In this document: positions 59,032 to 64,000 of the stretch, piece by piece
Layout of the letters: the number at the start of each line of letters is the position of its first letter
Numbering within the stretch: position 1 is the stretch's first letter
Source: Collybia mongolica
Lineage: Eukaryota; Basidiomycota; Agaricomycetes; Agaricales; Clitocybaceae
Assembly: GCA_013420905.1 (NCBI GenBank)
Contig: JAAXNY010000009.1
Span: 1,736,001-1,800,000, forward strand
Length of the DNA stretch: 64,000 bases
Direction: 5' to 3'
Notes under the pieces: model-generated
Told to the model about the DNA's origin: nothing
Seen by the model: the letters and a program-made list of their open reading frames with translations, nothing else
The model's database searches: none
Translations under genes and position numbers: made by a program

Positions 59032-62000
59032 CTAGGTTCGCGTGTCTTCACGCCGGCGTTGGAACGGGATCTGTGCGAATTGGACGCGTTGTACGAGTCG
59101 CGGTGCTCCGGGGTTGCGTCTGTAGAATTCGGCGACCAACTCGTCCGCATTCACCTTGTCGGCAGGTTCCCAGGTGTTCTGTTCGTAGCTGTAGCCCTTC
59201 CAGGCGATCAGGTACTGCAGCTTGTTCCTGTAAATCCGGCTGTCCATGATCTCCTGAACCTCATAATGTACCTCGCCGTCTATGAGAGTGGGTTCAGGGA
59301 CTTCGGTGACCGTTCTACCGGGTATTGGGTCGTGCGGCGCGGGTAGGAGTTTGACAACATGGAAGACCGGGTGGATGCGCGATAGCGCCGGCGGAAGTTT
59401 GAGGCGGTAGGCGTGCGATCCAACCTTGGCTTCGATGGGGTAGGGCCCAATGTAGCGGTGAGCCAGTTTCTGTGACGGTCGAGTGATATGAATGTTGCGC
59501 GAATCCAAATACATCTGGTCTCCAACCTGGTAGTCGGGTGTTGGGTTTCGGCGGCGATTGTAGTACATCGCCATCTCGTCCTTGGCTTTGGCTAATGCGG
59601 CGCGGGCTTCCTCGAGGGTGTCCTTCATTCGGTCGCGGAATTCGTTCGCGGTTTCCAGCCGGGATGGTGCGGTCTGTGGTTCGAAGCCCATGCGTGGATG
59701 TCGACCAGTGTCCAGGAAGAACGGCGAGTGCTGTGTCGAGGAGTGGACGTGGTTATTGTACTGGAATTCGGCGAGCGGTAAAAGGTCGACCCAGTTGTCC
59801 TGTCGCTCGCTGACGAATAACCGGAGATACTGCTCCAGTTCCTGGTTCACTCGCTCGGTCTGTCTGTCTGTCTGTGGGTGGTACGCTGTAGACGCTGTGA
59901 GTTTAATATCAAGCATGCGATATAACTCCCTTGTGAATTCCGCCACGAACTGTACCCCTCGGTCGGAGACCATAGCCTTCGGTAAGCCGTGCAACTTCCA
60001 CACATGCTGGAGGTAAAGCCTCGCCAATCCAAGCGCGGTAATTGTCGTCGTGGTTGGGATGAAGTGCACGCATTTACCCACCGTGTCCACCACTACCATG
60101 ATCGCATCATGCCCTTGCGACTCGGGGAGTTCCACGATGAAATCCACGCTTGCGACGTCCCAGCGACCTTCCGGAATCGGCAGCGGTTTAAGTTCGCCGC
60201 TTGGAAGTTGACGCTGAGCCTTCGTTCGGAGACAGAGGTCGCATGTCTTGCAGTATTCGCCGATGTAGCGCGACATTTGAGGCCACCAGTAATTGCGCGA
60301 TACGAGTTCCAACGTCTTCCATCTTCTGGCGTGTCCCGCAATTCGCGAATCGTGATGTTGCGCAACTATACGTCTGCGAAGGTCAGCGTGTTTTGGGACG
60401 TAGATGCGATCGCGGAAATACAGCAACTCCTGTGCTTCCCTCCACTCTGCGCTCCGAACCGATTTTCCTGCGGACTTCTTCAACTCCTGCGCTGCCTTCA
60501 CCACCGCTTCCTCCTGATGTCCCTCGCGATTGCCTCTCCGAATATCCCGCAGAATGTCCCTTTCCTCTCCTTCCACGACCATTCCTTCCAGCGCGCGGAT
60601 TGTGAACAACTCCGGTTTGAGGAGGACTAGATCGCAGTTATCCTCGCTTCCATCGCTGTGGTCCGCTCGGCGAGATAGCGCGTCTGGCTTACCCATACTT
60701 CGTCCGGGCTTGTGGTGCAGCGAGAAGTTGAATCGGGAGAGGTACAGTGACCACCTGGCCTGTCTCTGATTTAGCTTCTGGGACGTCCGGAAGTACTCTA
60801 GATTTTTGTGGTCTGTCCAGATCTCGAAGTCGTGTCGCGCGCCTTCAAGGAAGTGTCGCCATTCTTCGAGTGCGCGAATGATGGCGAGCATTTCCTTGTC
60901 GTGTATCTCGTAATTCCGCTCGACCGCGTTGAGGCTCTTTGACAAAAACGCGATCGGGTGCCACTTGTCATCCTCCGGGCTGAGTTGCGAAAGTACTGCG
61001 CCGGTCGCGAAATCCGAACTATCTGCCTCCACCCTAAACGGCCGGTTGTCGTCTGCGAACATCAGTACCGGTTTAGACGACACCGCTTCCTTCAACCCTT
61101 CGAATGCCTCCTGCTCCGACTCACCCCACTTCCAAGGCACGTCTTTACCGGTGAGATCAAACAATGGCTGCGCAATATGGGAGAAGTCGCGAATGAACCG
61201 CCGATAGAAGTTCGTGAAGCCCAAGAAGGACTGCACTTGCTTCTTGTTCGTGGGCGTTGGCCATTCCGCTACTCTGGCAACCTTGACCGGGTCCATCTCC
61301 GCCTGCCCCTCCGAGATAATGAGCCCCAGATACTCGATTCGGGTCTTCTCGAATTCGCATTTGTCCAGTCGCAGGTACAGTTTATGTTCGCGGAGTCGCT
61401 GGAGAACTAACCTCGTAATTCGGCGGTGTTCGGCGAGTGTCTTTGTGTAGATTAGAATATCATCGATGTAGACACATACCACTCCTTCCATGATGAGATC
61501 GTGGAATATCTCGTTCATCATGGTTTGGAACGTTGCCGGCGAGTTAGTGAGACCAAAGAACATTACCAGGGGCTCAAACATTCCGCGGTTTGTGCGAAAT
61601 GCGGCCTTCCACTCATCACCTTCCTTAATTCGGACGTTGTTGTATCCCCAGCGAACGTCGAATTTGGAGAAGTATTTCGCTCCCCGAAGATTGTTGATGA
61701 GGTCGGAGATGAGTGGGAGTGGGTATTTGTTCTTGATCATCAGCGAATTGAGAACGCGGTAGTCCTGTACCGGGCGTAGCGAACCGTCCTTCTTCTTGAT
61801 AAAGAAGAACGGCGAAGCCATTGGCGATTTGGAGGGGCAGATCCGACCAGAGGCAAGGTTCTCCTCGAGGAACTTGTCCAACTCCGCTTGTTCGGCGACT
61901 GAGAGCGGGTAGACCTTGCAGGATTTCCCTTCTGCGTCGTGGACGAGTTCGATCGCGTGGTCCCACGGTCGGCAATCTGGGAGAGCGTTGAAGGACGTCT

Positions 62001-62982
62001 TGGAGAACACATCCTCAAATTTGTGGACGTGCGCCGGTGCTAGATCGAAAAACGTCTTGGGTTGCGCATTACGATCAAAGGAGTCTGCGATCTGCTGGGA
62101 CGCGTTCTTCCGGGCTTCCGTTTGGATCTTTTCTGCTAGTCGCTGCGAGATGGTTTGGGTTGTCCGAATCTCTTCCGGTGCCTTCTGAAACTGTCCTGGT
62201 TCGCCGATGTTGACCACGAAGATACGGTCGCCCTCTTCGATGCAATCTTCAAGGGCGATATCTCCTTCGTGCTCAGAGTCGGGAACCTCTCCAATTTCTG
62301 TTTCTGGTTCGGGCATGGGTCCTGCGTGACAGGCGTTGATGCGGGCCTCCAATTTACGCTTCTCCGCCTTTTCCGATTTAACCTCGTTCGCGCAGGTCCG
62401 ACATTTGTCGGGACAGCGACTCATCTTCACCTCGTTGGTCTGCCAGTTGATCTCCGGGTTGTGCTCCTGCAACCAAGTGTAGCCCAGTATGAGATCCTGC
62501 TTCCCTAGGCTGGTGACCGCGAAGTGGGTGCGTTCTGAGTGACCGTTGTACCGGAGGATGAGGTCTACGATCTCCAAAATAGACCCGTTCTCGTTCGGAG
62601 TGCCGTCGACGTTGAACACCGGAATAGTGCGAACTAGCTTGCGCGAGGTCAACCTGTTCCTCCGCACGAATTCAGAATCGATGAAAAGGCCCGTTGCTCC
62701 CAAGTCTACCAAGCTGTTCGTCGCGAATGTCTCGCCTGTGTCGGTCGTCTGAAGTTCAATCTTGAGCTTCAGCGAGTGAGTGCTGGGGGTGGCGGCGACT
62801 ACGAATTGCTTGGGTAGAGCTCGTTCCCATCGGGGGAGTCTCTGGCGCGGCGGTTTAGGGACGGGGATGGTATCTTGTACGGCTTCTGTAGTAGTTTCGG
62901 GTGTTTGGGAAATTTCAATTGTATTCTCAACTTCTAAACACGCGAACCTATTTACAGATGACAGCGAGGGCGTACTGTTCAC
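59032..62982 (-). CDS. pol: Chromovirus B Pol polyprotein
   Basis: About 1,316 residues in one open frame. Protease motif DLGATG is at about residue 93. RT has KFDVRWGYNNVRI and the active-site VYIDDILIYTKT at about residue 505. RNase H has FRVEADSSDFATGAVLSQ and IHDKEMLAIIRALEEW. Integrase has the zinc domain (HHDSRIAGHARRWKTL...CKTCDLC) and catalytic core (VDFIVELPESQGHD at about 945, VSDRGVQFVAEF, TERVNQELEQYL). A C-terminal chromodomain (LQYLIAWKGYSYEQNTWEPA) is present, expected to bind modified histone tails. The frame starts at GTG 62982 by overlap with the gag stop. There is no ATG before the protease, so expression must come from -1 frameshifting out of gag. Confidence 0.95.
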   Translation of the reverse strand: MNSTPSLSSVNRFACLEVENTIEISQTPETTTEAVQDTIPVPKPPRQRLPRWERALPKQFVVAATPSTHSLKLKIELQTTDTGETFATNSLVDLGATGLFIDSEFVRRNRLTSRKLVRTIPVFNVDGTPNENGSILEIVDLILRYNGHSERTHFAVTSLGKQDLILGYTWLQEHNPEINWQTNEVKMSRCPDKCRTCANEVKSEKAEKRKLEARINACHAGPMPEPETEIGEVPDSEHEGDIALEDCIEEGDRIFVVNIGEPGQFQKAPEEIRTTQTISQRLAEKIQTEARKNASQQIADSFDRNAQPKTFFDLAPAHVHKFEDVFSKTSFNALPDCRPWDHAIELVHDAEGKSCKVYPLSVAEQAELDKFLEENLASGRICPSKSPMASPFFFIKKKDGSLRPVQDYRVLNSLMIKNKYPLPLISDLINNLRGAKYFSKFDVRWGYNNVRIKEGDEWKAAFRTNRGMFEPLVMFFGLTNSPATFQTMMNEIFHDLIMEGVVCVYIDDILIYTKTLAEHRRITRLVLQRLREHKLYLRLDKCEFEKTRIEYLGLIISEGQAEMDPVKVARVAEWPTPTNKKQVQSFLGFTNFYRRFIRDFSHIAQPLFDLTGKDVPWKWGESEQEAFEGLKEAVSSKPVLMFADDNRPFRVEADSSDFATGAVLSQLSPEDDKWHPIAFLSKSLNAVERNYEIHDKEMLAIIRALEEWRHFLEGARHDFEIWTDHKNLEYFRTSQKLNQRQARWSLYLSRFNFSLHHKPGRSMGKPDALSRRADHSDGSEDNCDLVLLKPELFTIRALEGMVVEGEERDILRDIRRGNREGHQEEAVVKAAQELKKSAGKSVRSAEWREAQELLYFRDRIYVPKHADLRRRIVAQHHDSRIAGHARRWKTLELVSRNYWWPQMSRYIGEYCKTCDLCLRTKAQRQLPSGELKPLPIPEGRWDVASVDFIVELPESQGHDAIMVVVDTVGKCVHFIPTTTTITALGLARLYLQHVWKLHGLPKAMVSDRGVQFVAEFTRELYRMLDIKLTASTAYHPQTDRQTERVNQELEQYLRLFVSERQDNWVDLLPLAEFQYNNHVHSSTQHSPFFLDTGRHPRMGFEPQTAPSRLETANEFRDRMKDTLEEARAALAKAKDEMAMYYNRRRNPTPDYQVGDQMYLDSRNIHITRPSQKLAHRYIGPYPIEAKVGSHAYRLKLPPALSRIHPVFHVVKLLPAPHDPIPGRTVTEVPEPTLIDGEVHYEVQEIMDSRIYRNKLQYLIAWKGYSYEQNTWEPADKVNADELVAEFYRRNPGAPRLVQRVQFAQIPFQRRREDTRT

Positions 62983-63003
62983 TCGCTGTCTGCTACAAAA
63001 CCC
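62960..63003 (-). promoter_or_regulatory. Putative programmed -1 ribosomal frameshift signal at the gag/pol junction
   Basis: On the minus strand the heptamer G GGT TTT (63003-62997) is in the gag frame in the X XXY YYZ arrangement. A 6-nt spacer (62996-62991) follows, then a perfect 9-bp stem GACAGCGAG / CTCGCTGTC (62990-62982 with 62968-62960) around a 13-nt loop. The gag stop codon lies in the loop (62981-62979). Slipping by -1 on GGG TTT continues TGT AGC AGA CAG directly into the pol frame. A loop ACAG could pair with CTGT just after the stem, making a pseudoknot. Confidence 0.8.
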
Positions 63004-64000
63004 TCTTGAGTGGTTGCGAACGTTTCCCCTTCTTCCGCCGGCGGTTCGACTTGTGCGTCTATCATCGCGAAGATGTGCTGCGCGAACTCATGCTGCTCCT
63101 CCATTGACATGAACCGCGTGTCGTAGCGGAGGGGGCAGTCCTTCCGGAAATGGCCCGGCTGCTTACATTGGTGGCAGGTCTCGATGTTCGTTCGAGCCCT
63201 CCGCATCGCGTCTACATCCATCGGAACCGGTGGAGGGAGAGCAGGGGGCGGCGGAGGTGGTGGTGGCGCCATCCGTTGCAGCGTTGGGGCTGAGAAGTGT
63301 GGCGGTGCGCGAAACGCCGAGGTAGTGCGTGCGGGAGGTGCGCGAGCCGCCGGTTTAGTGCTCAGGAAGGCCTCGTTGGTGAGGCGGTTTTCATCGCACT
63401 TCATCGCCGCTACATACCACTGTTCCGGCTGATCGTCCGCTGGTCGTCCCACTGCCATCGTCGCGATCTGCGACTGAATCTCCCCGCTCAGTCCCTTCCG
63501 GTACTTCACCACAATTGTCAACCCCTCCTTGTATCCCGACTTGTCGATGAGATCCCTGAACTCATCCGTGTAGTCGTCCACCGATCGCGATCCTTGGTGG
63601 TAGCTGCTCATTTCCAACCTCGTAATCGCCCGCTGCGCTTCGCTCTGCACGAAGAAGTTGACCGCGAAGTCGGTGCGGAATAGGGCCCATGTCGCGTACT
63701 TCGGGTTCCCGGTAGCGGTCTGGTATCGCATGGCCCGGTCCGCGAACAGATACGCTCGGCCTTTCTTCATGAAGGTGTACGCCCACCATACCTGCGTCAC
63801 TTCATCCGCGAACTGGTGTGGTACAAGATTTATATACAGTTCGCATGCGTTAATGAACGCACGCCCTCGTTCGCGCGATCCGTCGAAGTCATCAGGAAGC
63901 GATGGCCGGAGTGCCGAAGGTCGTCCCGAATTAACGTGGGTCGTGGGGGGAGGTGTTGATACATTATTTACAGGGGCGCTGGGTGCAGGGGTATTGACCG
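62979..64000 (-). CDS. gag: Chromovirus B Gag (5' end outside window)
   Basis: The frame is open from the right edge. A Pro/Ser-rich start leads to LPDDFDGSRERGRAFINACE (a typical start of the Ty3 capsid fold), HQFADEVTQVWWAYTFMKKG and RTDFAVNFFVQSEAQRAITR. YHQGSRSVDDYTDEFRDLI and VVKYRKGLSGEIQ follow. A Pro-rich linker and one CCHC zinc knuckle (CHQCKQPGHFRKDC) stand near the end. The stop TGA is at 62981-62979. The last codons run through the slippery sequence, so a fraction of ribosomes should enter pol. Confidence 0.93.
   Translation of the reverse strand, partial: VNTPAPSAPVNNVSTPPPTTHVNSGRPSALRPSLPDDFDGSRERGRAFINACELYINLVPHQFADEVTQVWWAYTFMKKGRAYLFADRAMRYQTATGNPKYATWALFRTDFAVNFFVQSEAQRAITRLEMSSYHQGSRSVDDYTDEFRDLIDKSGYKEGLTIVVKYRKGLSGEIQSQIATMAVGRPADDQPEQWYVAAMKCDENRLTNEAFLSTKPAARAPPARTTSAFRAPPHFSAPTLQRMAPPPPPPPPALPPPVPMDVDAMRRARTNIETCHQCKQPGHFRKDCPLRYDTRFMSMEEQHEFAQHIFAMIDAQVEPPAEEGETFATTQEGFVADSE

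Larger units (their letters stand above)
58676..64000 (-). mobile_element. Chromovirus B: apparently intact Ty3-type LTR retrotransposon (5' end outside window)
   Basis: On the minus strand, gag (from beyond 64000 to 62979), pol (62982 to 59032), a polypurine tract (59031-59021) and the 3' LTR (59020-58676) are present without a single internal stop in gag or pol. The protein order of protease, RT, RNase H, integrase and chromodomain places it with the chromoviruses. The base composition is CpG-rich, unlike element A. It is inserted in the leader of element A, so it is the younger of the two. Confidence 0.94.

Noticed and set aside
1..64000. tRNA, rRNA or CRISPR features
   Set aside because: No convincing tRNA B-box with acceptor stem, no rRNA-like sequence and no regularly spaced repeats were found by eye. 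A covariance-model scan would be decisive.

Overview
The window looks like nuclear DNA of a basidiomycete fungus, most likely an Agaricomycete. Housekeeping genes are split by many introns of about 50-60 bp with GT..AG ends. A fungal 1,3-beta-glucan synthase (FKS1 type) is present, and the right part carries Ty3-type chromoviruses of the kind common in mushrooms. I cannot name the species.

Positions 1-44.9 kb are gene-dense. In order: the end of eIF2B-alpha, a C-type cyclin-like protein, an unrecognised minus-strand gene, mitoribosomal protein bS21m, a Gir2/RWDD1 protein, an alpha/beta hydrolase (YMR210W/ABHD1-3 type), two unrecognised largely disordered proteins, an SDR dehydrogenase, a SET-domain methyltransferase, a multi-pass membrane protein, a PAP2 phosphatase, a DNAJC9-like co-chaperone, an FHIP/RAI16-like protein, FKS1, an LRR-like protein, a PTC7-like PP2C phosphatase, dipeptidyl peptidase III and an FAD monooxygenase. 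Several pairs diverge from short shared promoters: bS21m/Gir2, SDR/SET, FKS1/LRR and DPP3/monooxygenase. The genes are unrelated housekeeping functions and not a biosynthetic cluster.

From 44.93 kb to the right edge the window is a nested transposon island. It starts with a truncated Tc1-like transposase directly after the monooxygenase stop codon. AT-rich, CpG-depleted, gene-free DNA follows, including more than 1 kb with no CpG. Inside it sits an apparently intact 1,608-bp Tc1 (DD34E) element with 211-bp inverted arms and a TA target duplication. Next is a decayed minus-strand chromovirus (A), interrupted by a CpG-rich insertion of about 840 bp. An apparently intact minus-strand chromovirus (B) is inserted in A's leader, and its gag runs off the right edge.

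The most striking signal is in element B. At the gag end there is a slippery heptamer (GGGTTTT), a 6-nt spacer and a perfect 9-bp stem-loop. The pol frame lies at -1 and has no early ATG. This is a textbook layout for programmed -1 frameshifting.
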